Shown: positions 51,446 through 60,148, counted from the stretch's first letter. The stretch is 64,000 nt of DNA from Candidatus Avelusimicrobium cornigerorum (GCA_002309715.1 DBXW01000005.1:251479-315478), one strand, 5' to 3'. Made by a program: numbers and translations. The notes: a model not told the origin generated them from the sequence alone.

Positions 51446-53809
51446 ATGAAATATCTTTGTATACACGGCCACTTTTATCAACCGCCGCGCGAGAATGCTT
51501 GGCTGGAAACCATTGAACAGCAAGACAGCGCTGCCCCTTACCATGATTGGAACGAACGTATTTGTGCGGAGTGTTATGCACCCAATGCACTGGCGCGACT
51601 TTTAGACGGACAACAAAATTTAATTCAACTTACCAACAATTATTCCTACATCAGTTTTAACTTCGGGCCCACGCTGCTTAGTTGGATGGAAAAGAAAGAG
51701 CCGGAAGTATACCAATCTATTTTGGAAGCCGATAAATTAAGCCGCGTTCGTTTTGGCGGACATGGAAGTGCTATCGCCCAGGCTTATAACCACATGATTT
51801 TGCCTTTGGCTAACGATAAAGATAAAGAAACGCAAATCAAGTGGGGTATTGCCGATTTTACCCACCGCTTTGGGCGCGCGCCGGAAGCATTGTGGCTGGC
51901 CGAGACGGCGTGCGATACGCCCACTTTGTGTGCGTTGGCAGATGCCGGGATGAAGTTTGTAATTTTGGCCCCCGGTCAGTGTGCGCGTATCCGCAAAATC
52001 GGGGAAGAAAAATGGCAAGAAGTCGGCGCGTCGGTAGATCCTAAACGCGCGTATCAATGCAACTTACCTAACGGCAAAAGTATTGCCCTGTTTTTCTACG
52101 ACGGGCCCATTTCGCAAGGAATTGCTTTTTCGGACACGCTTTCATCGGGTGAAAAGTTTGCCTCGCGCTTGCTCAGCACTTACAACAACAGTGAAGAAGC
52201 ACAGTTGATGCACATTGCTACCGACGGTGAAACATACGGTCACCACCAAAAGTTTGCCGATATGGCCTTGGCGTATTGTCTAAAAAAAGTGGAAGAAACG
52301 CCGGATGTGGAACTGACCGTTTACAGCGAGTTTTTGGAAAAATATCCGCCGCAGTATGAAGCGCAAATTGTTGAAAATTCTTCCTGGAGTTGCTGCCACG
52401 GAGTAGAACGTTGGCGGGCAAACTGTGGGTGTAATTCCGGGCGGCCCGGTTGGCATCAAAAATGGCGCGGGCCTTTGCGTGCGGCGTTAGATTTTGTACG
52501 GGATGAACTTATCCAAACTTTTCAGACCGTCGGTACGGAATATTTTAAAGACCCGTGGGCCGCGCGTAACGATTATATAGATTTAATGTTGGACCGCAGT
52601 TTAGACGCGCAGCACCGCTTTTTCTTGAAACACGCTACCGAGAAGGCTTGGAACGATCGCCCCGGGGCACTGATGTTACTTGAAATGCAAAAAAATGCAT
52701 TGTTTATGTACACCAGTTGCGGATGGTTTTTTGACGAAATCAGCGGATTGGAAACGGTGCAAATTATGCAATATGCCTGCCGTGCGTTAGAGTTAAACCG
52801 CTGGATGACCGGCAAAGATATAGAGCCGGCTTTTATAGAAAAATTAGCCCTTGCTCCCAGCAACATTAAGGAACTTAAAAATGGGGCCAATGTCTATGAA
52901 CGGTATGTTAAACCGCAAACCACCCCGGTGGAAAAAATTGCCTTAGAACATATTATTTCGCTTTTGGCCGATGAGACAGCCAACCCCAACCGGGCGTTTT
53001 GTTGGGAAGTGTTGAATTTCAATCCCAAGAAACTTCTGGCAAAAAATGCTCGTTTGTGGGCGGGGGAAATTACGTTGAAATCTACGATTACCGTGGAAGA
53101 AAAAACGGTACGTTTCGCTGTTTTTCGTCAAGGCGCGGCTGTTTTTACGTGTGCGGCGCAAGTTGCAGACGGGCGAGATTGTGCCGCCTTGTTGGGCGAA
53201 TTTGAAAATTTATTTAATACGCAACAGTACGAATCGTTGCAGGAACGTATTTTGCAAAATTTCTCGTACACTTGTTTGGTGTCCTCTATGCTCAACGATG
53301 TACGTCGCCGGGTAATGGAAAGCACATTTCGCAAAATGGACAGCCAAACCGATCAGCAGTTTTCGCAACTGTTCCAAACGCAGTATCCGATGGTGCGTGC
53401 GCTGCAACTAATCGGTGCGCCGATTCCGCCCACCTTTTTGACAGTGGCTTCGTTTGTGTTAGCGGAAGATTTAAAGGCCGAAATGCGCGCTGCGGAAATT
53501 AACATCGGGGCCTTGGAAGAACTGATGGAAGATGTGAAAGCGTTGGGACTTACCGTGCCGGATAGCGTCAACGAAGTAGTGACCGAGCGCGTATCATCTT
53601 TAGCGTTTGCGTTTGCGCGCAATCCGTCAAGCACGGCAGCCGCTATGCAGTTGGTGGAGTTGTTAAATTACGCGGATATTTTCGGCTTCTCCCCTGACAT
53701 TGTAAAAGCGCAAGAGTTCGTGTTTTTAGGAATAGAAAATTTAGGCGACGAGGCCCGTAATAAAGATATTTTGCGCGCATTGGCGCGTAAATTAAAAATA
53801 GCGTTGTAA
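51446..53809 (+). CDS. GH57-family glycoside hydrolase/transferase with long C-terminal domain
   Basis: A 787-aa cytoplasmic protein of the GH57 (COG1449, alpha-amylase/alpha-mannosidase) group. Conserved GH57 regions are visible: HGHFYQPPRE at residues 6-15, FGPTLLSWM, FGGHGSAIAQAYNH, LWLAETACD near 149 with the nucleophile Glu, and ATDGETYGHH near 256 with the acid/base Asp. The remaining ~450 residues resemble the DUF3536 domain often fused to this subgroup. Such enzymes are linked to glycogen or other alpha-glucan turnover, but their exact reaction is unknown. The ATG at 51446 is chosen because the family starts there; a GTG nine codons upstream lies across the -10 element. No other glycogen genes are in the window. 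Confidence 0.85.
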   Translation: MKYLCIHGHFYQPPRENAWLETIEQQDSAAPYHDWNERICAECYAPNALARLLDGQQNLIQLTNNYSYISFNFGPTLLSWMEKKEPEVYQSILEADKLSRVRFGGHGSAIAQAYNHMILPLANDKDKETQIKWGIADFTHRFGRAPEALWLAETACDTPTLCALADAGMKFVILAPGQCARIRKIGEEKWQEVGASVDPKRAYQCNLPNGKSIALFFYDGPISQGIAFSDTLSSGEKFASRLLSTYNNSEEAQLMHIATDGETYGHHQKFADMALAYCLKKVEETPDVELTVYSEFLEKYPPQYEAQIVENSSWSCCHGVERWRANCGCNSGRPGWHQKWRGPLRAALDFVRDELIQTFQTVGTEYFKDPWAARNDYIDLMLDRSLDAQHRFFLKHATEKAWNDRPGALMLLEMQKNALFMYTSCGWFFDEISGLETVQIMQYACRALELNRWMTGKDIEPAFIEKLALAPSNIKELKNGANVYERYVKPQTTPVEKIALEHIISLLADETANPNRAFCWEVLNFNPKKLLAKNARLWAGEITLKSTITVEEKTVRFAVFRQGAAVFTCAAQVADGRDCAALLGEFENLFNTQQYESLQERILQNFSYTCLVSSMLNDVRRRVMESTFRKMDSQTDQQFSQLFQTQYPMVRALQLIGAPIPPTFLTVASFVLAEDLKAEMRAAEINIGALEELMEDVKALGLTVPDSVNEVVTERVSSLAFAFARNPSSTAAAMQLVELLNYADIFGFSPDIVKAQEFVFLGIENLGDEARNKDILRALARKLKIAL

Positions 53810-54111
53810 TCCTGCTCTTGCTTGTCGCACGGCCCCCTACCGCACGTTGCACGCCGCCATCTCGGGGATGACATATAAACTGTCATACCGCAAGGCTGTA
53901 ATGCGGTATCTCCCGCTTTTACGTACGCAAGGGAAGGCCGCAACCGAAAAGAAAATCGGGAGATGCCGGAGTCCTTGCCGGACAGGCAAACCCGGCATGA
54001 CACTGTCTTATAGTCCGTTTCCGTTTAGGTTGTTTTTGTGCCGGTAAAATTTCTATTGATTTGTTTTTTTATATAATGATTTTGTCGGAAATTTACTTTA
54101 GGAGAAATAAA
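53810..54111. other. Non-coding gap with palindromic repeat and pilin promoter region
   Basis: This 302-bp gap holds a pair of inverted palindromic elements (annotated separately). To the right is an AT-rich stretch with TATAAT at 54072-54077 that may serve the pilin gene. No coding sequence is supported. Confidence 0.7.
53868..54002. repeat. Inverted pair of palindromic intergenic elements
   Basis: The element TGTCATACCGC...GCGGTATCTCCCG (53881-53915) faces an inverted, diverged copy CGGGAGATGCCGG...CCCGGCATGACA (53957-54002). Each copy has its own internal hairpin, and the two together can form a larger cruciform. A further ATGACA/TGTCAT pair (53868-53886) lies at the left edge. This resembles the REP/RPE class of dispersed extragenic palindromes, whose TGTCAT...CTCCCG ends are seen in several phyla. 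Confidence 0.7.
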
Positions 54112-54627
54112 ATGAAGAATAATTGTTGTAAAAAGGGCTTTACGCTCATTGAATTACTCGTAGTAGTTTTAATCATTGGTATACTCGCCGCTATTGCTAT
54201 GCCGCAATATCAAAAAGCGGTAGAAAAAGCGCGCGCCGCGGAGATGATAACTTTTGTCGGTAACGCCAAAAAAGCGTTGGCGGCATATTATTTACAAAAT
54301 GGTTTTTCTGGTGATAGCAAGATGCTGACTTCCGGAGTGTTAGATTTAGATTTAACTTCCGGATTAACCTGTGATGAAGGTGGTTGGTGCTACAGCAAAT
54401 ATTATGCTTATTCTATCGGCGGAAATTCGACGAGTTTTTCGATATCAGCTTTTCGGACCAAGGTTCAAGGTGATACCGATCAACTATATACAAAGGGGAA
54501 TATAATTACGACGGATATGAAAACTTGGACAGATGATGTTCGGGCTTATGAAGAAAAATTTGCCCAAATACCTTGTAAGGCATTAGCGGAACAGGGAAAT
54601 AACACTTCTGCTTGTAATGTTAACTGA
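54112..54627 (+). CDS. Type IV pilin / pseudopilin (PilE/PilA-like)
   Basis: A 171-aa prepilin. The ATG at 54112 follows AGGAGA by 6 nt. The short positively charged leader KNNCCKKG is cut by prepilin peptidase before Phe, giving the mature start FTLIELLVVVLIIGILAAIA with the conserved Glu5. The C-terminal part has two pairs of Cys (CDEGGWC and the D-loop pair in IPCKALAEQ and TSACNVN). Many such pilins occur in Elusimicrobium-type genomes, and single copies scattered away from pil operons are common there. No assembly genes are nearby. It is monocistronic, ending at a terminator. Confidence 0.93.
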   Translation: MKNNCCKKGFTLIELLVVVLIIGILAAIAMPQYQKAVEKARAAEMITFVGNAKKALAAYYLQNGFSGDSKMLTSGVLDLDLTSGLTCDEGGWCYSKYYAYSIGGNSTSFSISAFRTKVQGDTDQLYTKGNIITTDMKTWTDDVRAYEEKFAQIPCKALAEQGNNTSACNVN

Positions 54628-54649
54628 TACTCACTAAATCTGTTTAAAA

Positions 54650-54681
54650 ATTACCCCGAGCCAAAAGCCCGGGGTATTTTG
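54650..54681 (+). terminator. Terminator of the pilin gene
   Basis: TACCCCG paired with CGGGGTA followed by TTTTG. Confidence 0.75.
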
Positions 54682-54687
54682 TGCGTT

Positions 54688-54719
54688 AAAAACCCCCGGC
54701 GTATAACCCGGGGGTTTTT
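54688..54719. terminator. Bidirectional terminator before ppdK end
   Basis: AAAAACCCCCGG paired with CCGGGGGTTTTT, serving the convergent pilin and ppdK genes. Confidence 0.9.
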
Positions 54720-54735
54720 AGAAGATAACAAGTTG

Positions 54736-57516
54736 TTATTTCTTTTTAGCAAGCACGTCTTTGGCGGCGGCTTGAGCAGCAGCCAAACGCGCTATCGGCA
54801 CACGGAACGCCGAGCAAGACACGTAGGTAAACCCTTCGCGGTGGCAGAATTCCACGCTGGCCGGGTCCCCGCCGTGTTCGCCGCAGATACCAACTTTCAA
54901 GTGCGGTTTTTGTTCGCGGCCTTCGCAAACGGCGTGTTCAATAAGCATCCCCACACCGCGTTGGTCCAGCGTTTGGAACGGATCGTTTTCCAAGATACCT
55001 TGTTTAAGGTATTCGGGCAAGAACGAGCCGATATCGTCGCGCGAGAAACCAAACGTCATTTGCGTTAAGTCGTTCGTACCGAACGAGAAGAAATCCGCTT
55101 CGGCGGCTACTTCATAGGCCAAGACGGCCGCACGGGGAATTTCAATCATTGTGCCCACGGAGTAGTTGAGTTTTTTAACTTTCGTTTTGGCAACTACTTC
55201 TTCATAGGCGGCGCGGATGAGTTTTTTCTGGGTGATGATTTCGTTTACGTCGCAGGTAAGCGGGATCATCACTTCGGGTTGGGCTTTTACGCCTTCTTTA
55301 ATAAGTTCGGCCGCGGCTTCAAAAATCGCGCGCGATTGCATCGTGGTAATTTCCGGATACGTTACACCCAAGCGGATACCGCGGTGTCCCATCATCGGGT
55401 TCACTTCGTGCAGTCCCGCGGCGCGTTCTTTAAATACGTTCATAGAAATACCGAGCGCTTTGGCAAGTTCTTGTTGTTTTTGCGGCAAGGTCGGTACGAA
55501 CTCGTGCAGCGGCGGATCCATCAAACGAACGGTTACACCAAAGCCGGACATAGCCTTCATCGTGGCTTTGATTTCCTTTTTCATGTACGGGAACAATTCG
55601 TTGACGGCGGCTTTGCGTTCGGCTTCACTGCCGGAAAGAATCATCTTGCGCAAGATGAAGAGCGGCTTATCGGAATTTTTACCGTAGAACATGTGTTCAA
55701 TGCGGAACAGCCCGATCCCTTCGGCACCGAATTTGCGGGCTTTGATAGCGTCGTCTTCCGTATCGGCATTGGCGCGAACTTTGAGCGTGCGGACTTTATC
55801 GCACAGGGCTAAAAAGTTGGCCAAGTTTTTGTTGCCTTCGCCGGCGGCTAACATTTTGAGTGCGCCCGCATAGACATACCCTTTCGTACCGTTTAAGGTG
55901 ATTTCATCACCTTCTTTATAGGTTTTGCCACCCATGGAAACGGTTTTCTTGTTCAAATCAATTTCCAATTCGCCGCAACCGACGATGCAGCATTTACCCC
56001 AACCGCGGGCAACGAGTGCCGCGTGAGAGGTCATACCGCCGCGTTGGGTTAAAATACCCGCCGCCGCGCGCATACCTTCAATATCTTCGGGGTTGGTTTC
56101 TTCGCGCACTAAAATGGCGTTGATACCTTTTTCTTGCATTTCAATAGCGTCTGTGGAATTGAAAACGATTTTACCGCACGCACCGCCCGGGCCGGCAGGT
56201 AAACCTTGCGCCACCGGTTTGGCACCGGCTTCGGCTTTCGGGTCAATGGCGGGCAGTAACAGTTCGCCCAGTTGCGTAGGCGTTACGCGCAAAACGGCTT
56301 CTTCTTTGGTGATGAGGCGTTCTTTTACCATATCTAACGCCATTTGCACCGCGGCCGTACCGTTGCGTTTGCCGACGCGGCATTGGAGCATCCACAAGCG
56401 TTGGTTTTCAATCGTAAATTCAATATCCAACATATCGTGGAAGTGTTTTTCCAATTTCTTTTGAATTTGGTCTAATTCCTTGTACACTTTGGGCATTACT
56501 TTTTCCAAGGTGGGCAAGTTTTTGGAGTGGGCGTTTGTGGACCATTTGTTCATCGGCGAGGGAGTGCGGATACCGGCTACCACGTCTTCGCCTTGGGCAT
56601 TGATTAAATATTCGCCGTAGAAGTGGCTGTCGCCGTTGCCGGGGTTGCGGGTGAAGGCCACACCGGTCGCGCTGTCGTTGCCCATGTTACCAAATACCAT
56701 GGTTTGCACGTTTACAGCCGTACCCCAATCGTGCGGGATGTTTTCAATGTTGCGGTAGGCAATGGCGCGTTTACCGTTCCAAGAAGCAAATACCGCGCCG
56801 ATAGCACCCCAAAGTTGTTCCATCGGATTATCCGGGAATTCTTTTTTGAGCACTTTTTTAACGGTCTTTTTAAATTCTACGCAGAGTTTTTTGAGTTCTT
56901 CCGCCGGAATTTGCGTATCGTCTTTCACGTGCAATTTGGCTTTGACATCAGCCATCATGCCGTCTAAAATTTTACGGATACCTTCGCCGTCTTTGGGTTC
57001 AATACCGGCGGCTTTTTCCATAACAACGTCGGAGTACATCATAATGAGGCGGCGGTAAGCGTCGTATACAAAGCGGGCATCGCCGGTTTTGGCAATCATA
57101 CCCGGGATGGTCTTTTCGGTTAAACCAATGTTTAAAATGGTTTCCATCATACCCGGCATGGAAGCACGCGCCCCGGAGCGAACGGAAACGAGTAACGGAT
57201 TCTTTTCGGAACCAAATTCTTTTTTCGCTTTGCGTTCTACTTCTTTTAGGTTGGCAAGCACGTCGGCTTGTAAAGATTTCGGATAGGTGCGTTTGTTGTT
57301 CCAATAGTAGGTGCAGACTTCGGTGGTAATGGTGAAGCCGGGGGGGACGGGCAATTTTAATTGGCCGGACATTTCCGCCAAGTTGGCGCCCTTACCGCCC
57401 AAAAGTTCCTTCATTTTGCCATTGCCTTCGGCTTTTCCGGCACCGAAGGAGTAGATGTATTTTACTGCTTTTTTAGCGGTCGTTTTGGCCGCTTTTTTTA
57501 CGGTTTTCTTTACCAT
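54736..57516 (-). CDS. ppdK: Pyruvate, phosphate dikinase
   Basis: A 926-aa enzyme that interconverts pyruvate, ATP and phosphate with PEP, AMP and pyrophosphate. In fermentative anaerobes it often runs toward pyruvate in PPi-linked glycolysis. The ATP-grasp domain opens IYSFGAGKAEG and GGKGANLAEM. The swivelling domain has the phospho-His in GGMTSHAALVARGWGK. The C-terminal PEP/pyruvate barrel has the active Cys in GICGEHGGDPASVEFCH. The family usually starts near the KYIYSFG segment; here about 18 extra residues rich in Lys, Ala and Thr come first. The start at 57516 fits the flanking sequence. Monocistronic. Confidence 0.97.
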   Translation of the reverse strand: MVKKTVKKAAKTTAKKAVKYIYSFGAGKAEGNGKMKELLGGKGANLAEMSGQLKLPVPPGFTITTEVCTYYWNNKRTYPKSLQADVLANLKEVERKAKKEFGSEKNPLLVSVRSGARASMPGMMETILNIGLTEKTIPGMIAKTGDARFVYDAYRRLIMMYSDVVMEKAAGIEPKDGEGIRKILDGMMADVKAKLHVKDDTQIPAEELKKLCVEFKKTVKKVLKKEFPDNPMEQLWGAIGAVFASWNGKRAIAYRNIENIPHDWGTAVNVQTMVFGNMGNDSATGVAFTRNPGNGDSHFYGEYLINAQGEDVVAGIRTPSPMNKWSTNAHSKNLPTLEKVMPKVYKELDQIQKKLEKHFHDMLDIEFTIENQRLWMLQCRVGKRNGTAAVQMALDMVKERLITKEEAVLRVTPTQLGELLLPAIDPKAEAGAKPVAQGLPAGPGGACGKIVFNSTDAIEMQEKGINAILVREETNPEDIEGMRAAAGILTQRGGMTSHAALVARGWGKCCIVGCGELEIDLNKKTVSMGGKTYKEGDEITLNGTKGYVYAGALKMLAAGEGNKNLANFLALCDKVRTLKVRANADTEDDAIKARKFGAEGIGLFRIEHMFYGKNSDKPLFILRKMILSGSEAERKAAVNELFPYMKKEIKATMKAMSGFGVTVRLMDPPLHEFVPTLPQKQQELAKALGISMNVFKERAAGLHEVNPMMGHRGIRLGVTYPEITTMQSRAIFEAAAELIKEGVKAQPEVMIPLTCDVNEIITQKKLIRAAYEEVVAKTKVKKLNYSVGTMIEIPRAAVLAYEVAAEADFFSFGTNDLTQMTFGFSRDDIGSFLPEYLKQGILENDPFQTLDQRGVGMLIEHAVCEGREQKPHLKVGICGEHGGDPASVEFCHREGFTYVSCSAFRVPIARLAAAQAAAKDVLAKKK

Positions 57517-57711
57517 ATTTCGGTTTTTTCTCCTAGATGAAATAAAACTGCTGCGGGTTTTGATACCCGGTTTTTACTTATATATTGTAGTAAATTTGGA
57601 AGTGAAAAGGAAGTTTTTATCTATCTTAAATGGCACTTGAAAAAATTGCGCGCCCGGTAAGAAAAATATACAATAACCAGATACTTGGACAGACGCATCA
57701 AATGGAGCAAT

Positions 57712-58455
57712 ATGTTATTTAAGGGTAAAAAATCGGCCGGGGAGTCGGTAGTAACGGCCAAAGAACACGTTAGTTTAATGGCCCGCGGGCTTACGCTTCC
57801 GCCGGCGGCTATTTTGTGTCCGGTAGTCCCTTTGGCCAAAATGGCGGTGGGGAAAAACTATCTCCTTAAAAATGTAGGGGGAATTGAAATTTACGTTTTT
57901 CCGGAAGAAAAATTTTGTATGGCAACCGGGTTTGGCTGCGGCGGTCCGGCCGTTGCGATGGCAACGGAAATTTTAGCCGCGCTCGGCGTTAAAAAAATTA
58001 TTTTAACCGGGCTTGCCGGGGGACTTCAAGAGGAAGTTTTACCGGGGGATATTGTGGTGTGTGACGGTAGTTTTTGCGCCGACGGTACTTCGGCTTGTTA
58101 CACCGAAAAGGAAATGGTTAAACCGTCTGCGTCACTTTTTGCGCAACTTGTGCGTACGCTACGCGAGAAAAAAGAGAATTTTCATATCGGGTACAATTGG
58201 TCCGCAGATGCTATTTACCGCGAAACAAAAACACAAATCAAACACTATCAAAAACAGCGTGCTCTGACGGTAGAAATGGAAACGTCTGCGTTTTATGCGG
58301 TGTGTGCGCGTTTGAAAATAAGCGGCGCGGCGGTGTTTGTGATAAGTGATTCGCTACACGCTTTAAAATGGCAACCCGATTTTAAAAACGCGGCAATCCG
58401 GCAAACTTGGCAACGGGTATTTGCCAGCGTGCGTGATGCGATAAACGCAAAATGA
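57712..58455 (+). CDS. Nucleoside phosphorylase (PNP/UDP family)
   Basis: A 247-aa member of the PNP/UDP phosphorylase family, which splits nucleosides with phosphate (or water) in salvage. The ATG at 57712 follows GGAG; upstream in-frame TTG is not needed. Signatures are FGCGGPAVAMATEILAALG, LTGLAGGLQEEVLPGDIVV and VEMETSAFYAVCARL, followed by the catalytic Asp in VFVISDSLHALKW. The pattern is nearest to uridine phosphorylases. Some family motifs are diverged, so the base specificity is uncertain. The MerR-type regulator gene starts 12 nt downstream. Confidence 0.82.
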   Translation: MLFKGKKSAGESVVTAKEHVSLMARGLTLPPAAILCPVVPLAKMAVGKNYLLKNVGGIEIYVFPEEKFCMATGFGCGGPAVAMATEILAALGVKKIILTGLAGGLQEEVLPGDIVVCDGSFCADGTSACYTEKEMVKPSASLFAQLVRTLREKKENFHIGYNWSADAIYRETKTQIKHYQKQRALTVEMETSAFYAVCARLKISGAAVFVISDSLHALKWQPDFKNAAIRQTWQRVFASVRDAINAK

Positions 58456-58461
58456 TATAAT
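58453..58461 (+). promoter_or_regulatory. Extended -10 next to start codon (leaderless candidate)
   Basis: TGATATAAT overlaps the preceding stop codon (TGA) and ends 6 nt before the ATG at 58468. No Shine-Dalgarno sequence is present, so the regulator could have its own leaderless transcript. Confidence 0.55.
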
Positions 58462-58467
58462 AAGTTT

Positions 58468-58806
58468 ATGGGACTGGAAGAACTTGAACAGAAAGATTAT
58501 TTTTCTATCGGCGACGTGAAACGTATTACGGGCGTGCCGGAGTATTCCGTGCGCTACTGGGAAGCCGAGTTCGGGCTTATCCGCCCCATCCGCTTGGAAA
58601 GCGGGCACCGGCGTTATACCAAAGAAGATGTGTATACGATTTTGAAAATCAAGGACTTAATTTATAAACATAAACTTACTTTGGAAGGCGCCAAAAAGCA
58701 ACTTGCTCACTACCGTTTACCGGTGGTCGGTGAAGAAAAACGAACCCATATTGGCACAAAACTTCTGACGGAAATTAAAGAAACGCTGGAAGAATTGTTA
58801 AAATAA
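58468..58806 (+). CDS. MerR-family transcriptional regulator
   Basis: A 112-aa DNA-binding protein. Residues ~11-80 are a MerR winged helix: YFSIGDVKRITGVPEYSVRYWEAEF, then GHRRYTKEDVYTILKIKDLI. The remaining ~30 residues are a short helix with no Cys-rich or ligand-binding effector domain. Such short MerR-like proteins are common near ribosomal or IHF genes in some phyla. What it controls is unknown; the tRNA genes follow 42 nt downstream. Confidence 0.9.
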   Translation: MGLEELEQKDYFSIGDVKRITGVPEYSVRYWEAEFGLIRPIRLESGHRRYTKEDVYTILKIKDLIYKHKLTLEGAKKQLAHYRLPVVGEEKRTHIGTKLLTEIKETLEELLK

Positions 58807-58847
58807 TGATAAAATATATGGGTAGCCGCAGAAGTGGCTGCTTTTTT

Positions 58848-58922
58848 CGGGGAGTGGCTCAGAGGTAGAGCGCTCGCTTGGGGTGCGAGAGATCGCGGGT
58901 TCGATTCCCGCCTTCCCGACCA
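58848..58922 (+). tRNA. tRNA-Pro (anticodon GGG)
   Basis: A 75-nt cloverleaf with encoded CCA. The acceptor CGGGGAG pairs with CTTCCCG, one G-T pair allowed. The anticodon arm CTCGC-TTGGGGT-GCGAG gives anticodon GGG. The T arm GCGGG-TTCGATT-CCCGC is perfect. It reads CCC/CCU. Confidence 0.95.
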
Positions 58923-58961
58923 TTTGACTCATTGATTTGCGCCGGAAACGGCGAGTATTTA

Positions 58962-59037
58962 CGGGGCGTAGCGCAGATGGTAGCGCGCACGGTTCGGGAC
59001 CGTGAGGTCGCTGGTTCAAATCCAGTCGCCCCGACCA
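58962..59037 (+). tRNA. tRNA-Pro (anticodon CGG)
   Basis: A 76-nt cloverleaf with encoded CCA. The acceptor CGGGGCG pairs with CGCCCCG. The anticodon arm CACGG-TTCGGGA-CCGTG gives anticodon CGG. The T arm is CTGG-TTCAAAT-CCAG. It reads CCG. The last 21 nt of this tRNA plus 3 nt downstream are repeated at 59265-59288. Confidence 0.95.
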
Positions 59038-59288
59038 TTTTTCTTCTTAAAACACTTTAGTTCGTTGTTGCTCGTTTAGTCGGATACCTCCGCGCTATCG
59101 CGCGCGTCCCGCCAGTATTCCTCCTAAACTCGCGCCTAGAACTAAAGTGTTTTTCTTTGAAAAATCTCTCTGTTTCAGATTTTTCGTTTAACACCGCAAA
59201 AGGCAAAGGCGAGCACCGCGAGCCCGGCCAGAAGGAAAAAGCCGTCAGGTTTTTTACCGGAAGGCAAATCCAGTCGCCCCGACCATTT
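59017..59288. repeat. 24-bp direct repeat of the tRNA-Pro 3' end bounding a 224-bp segment
   Basis: The 3' end of tRNA-Pro(CGG) with flank (59017-59040) recurs without mismatch at 59265-59288. Duplicated tRNA 3' ends are the usual att sites left by tyrosine integrases. The enclosed segment is far too short for an element and has no integrase. It could be a deletion remnant, a duplicated tandem-tRNA remnant or a mobile cassette. Confidence 0.75.
59049..59153. repeat. Inverted repeat inside the tRNA-bounded segment
   Basis: AAAACACTTTAGTTC (59049-59063) and its exact reverse complement (59139-59153) enclose 75 bp of GC-rich sequence. A second hairpin, AAAATCT/AGATTTT, lies just after it. The whole could be a folded RNA or a small transposon-like remnant. 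Confidence 0.65.
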
Positions 59289-59294
59289 AAAATA

Positions 59295-59319
59295 GAAACC
59301 GCCGAAAGGCGGTTTTTTT
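59295..59319 (+). terminator. Rho-independent terminator after the tRNA region
   Basis: GAAACCGCC-GAAA-GGCGGTTTTTTT, a compact stem with a stable GAAA loop and T run. Confidence 0.9.
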
Positions 59320-59340
59320 ATGCTTGCGGGAAATAAAAAT

Positions 59341-59369
59341 TTGTATTATCGGCTTATTTTAGTTATGAT
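59341..59369 (+). promoter_or_regulatory. Promoter of the polyene-like cluster
   Basis: TTGTAT (59341-59346), a 17-bp spacer and TATGAT (59364-59369) lie 32 nt upstream of the first cluster gene, which has AAGGAG before its ATG. Confidence 0.55.
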
Positions 59370-59400
59370 AGAAATATACTCTTTTTAAGGAGATAAAAGT

Positions 59401-60132
59401 ATGATTTCTGCCCGAAAAATTGCATTAGTCACCGGTGCTAGCCGCGGAATCGGTTTGGCAATTGCCAAACAACTGGCGCAAGACGGTTTTGATATTTGGT
59501 TAAATTATCACTCTAATCACACTGCTGCCCAAAAAGCACAAAAAATAATAGAAGACTTGGGCGCGGCGTGTACGTTACTCCCTTTTGATGTGGCCGATAT
59601 AAAATCAGTGCAAGCCGCTCTTAATCCGTTGCTTGAAAAACAAGCCCCCTATGCGCTGGTTAATAACGCGGGCATCCGCAAAGATAATTTGCTTATTTTT
59701 ATGAAAGATAACGAGTGGAATGATGTGTTATCCACGGTGTTGGGCGGTTTCCATAATGTGACTAAAACGGTGTTGGCGGCTATGATTCACGCTAAAGGGG
59801 GGCGGATTGTCAATATCGCATCTTCGGCGGCGCACGCGCCGGTGCCGGGGCAAACCAATTATTCTGCCGCCAAAGCCGGTATTGTGGGGGCTACGCGCAG
59901 TTTGGCGGCCGAAGTGGCTAAACGTAATATATTGGTTAATGCGGTATCTCCCGGGTTTATTGAAACCGAAATGTTACAAGGCCTTCCCATAGATAAAATT
60001 TTACCGCTTATTCCGCTACGCCGGTTGGGAAAACCCGAAGAAGTGGCCCATTTAGTATCCTTCCTTTGTTCGGAAAAAGCCTCTTACATAACAGGGCAAG
60101 CGTTTCAAGTTAACGGTGGCATTTGTATGTAG
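59401..60132 (+). CDS. 3-oxoacyl-ACP reductase (FabG-like SDR)
   Basis: A 243-aa short-chain dehydrogenase. The NADPH loop is TGASRGIG (residues 11-18), with NNAG near 88-91. The catalytic residues are Ser141, Tyr154 and Lys158 (YSAAK), and SPGFIETEM follows. It would reduce the beta-keto group of an ACP-bound chain. As the first gene of a run with ketosynthase, ACP, acyltransferase and dehydratase, it most likely serves that special pathway and not general fatty acid synthesis. AAGGAG lies before the ATG. Confidence 0.92.
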   Translation: MISARKIALVTGASRGIGLAIAKQLAQDGFDIWLNYHSNHTAAQKAQKIIEDLGAACTLLPFDVADIKSVQAALNPLLEKQAPYALVNNAGIRKDNLLIFMKDNEWNDVLSTVLGGFHNVTKTVLAAMIHAKGGRIVNIASSAAHAPVPGQTNYSAAKAGIVGATRSLAAEVAKRNILVNAVSPGFIETEMLQGLPIDKILPLIPLRRLGKPEEVAHLVSFLCSEKASYITGQAFQVNGGICM

Positions 60133-60148
60133 AAGGTGGCTTGTAAAT

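Larger units (their letters stand above)
59038..59400. other. 363-bp gap downstream of the tRNAs
   Basis: It contains the inverted repeat, the tRNA 3'-end duplicate, a terminator at 59295-59319 and the promoter of the next gene. No supported coding sequence. Confidence 0.7.

Noticed and set aside
54010..54036. Weak copy of the shared promoter box before the pilin gene
   Set aside because: TAGTCCGTTTCC and TAGG-TTGTTT resemble parts of the box, but GGCC is absent and the -10 is poor. Not included with the four clear sites.
59265..59288. A third tRNA gene downstream of the two proline tRNAs
   Set aside because: Only the 3' 21 nt of the tRNA are present; no acceptor 5' strand, D arm or anticodon arm lies upstream.
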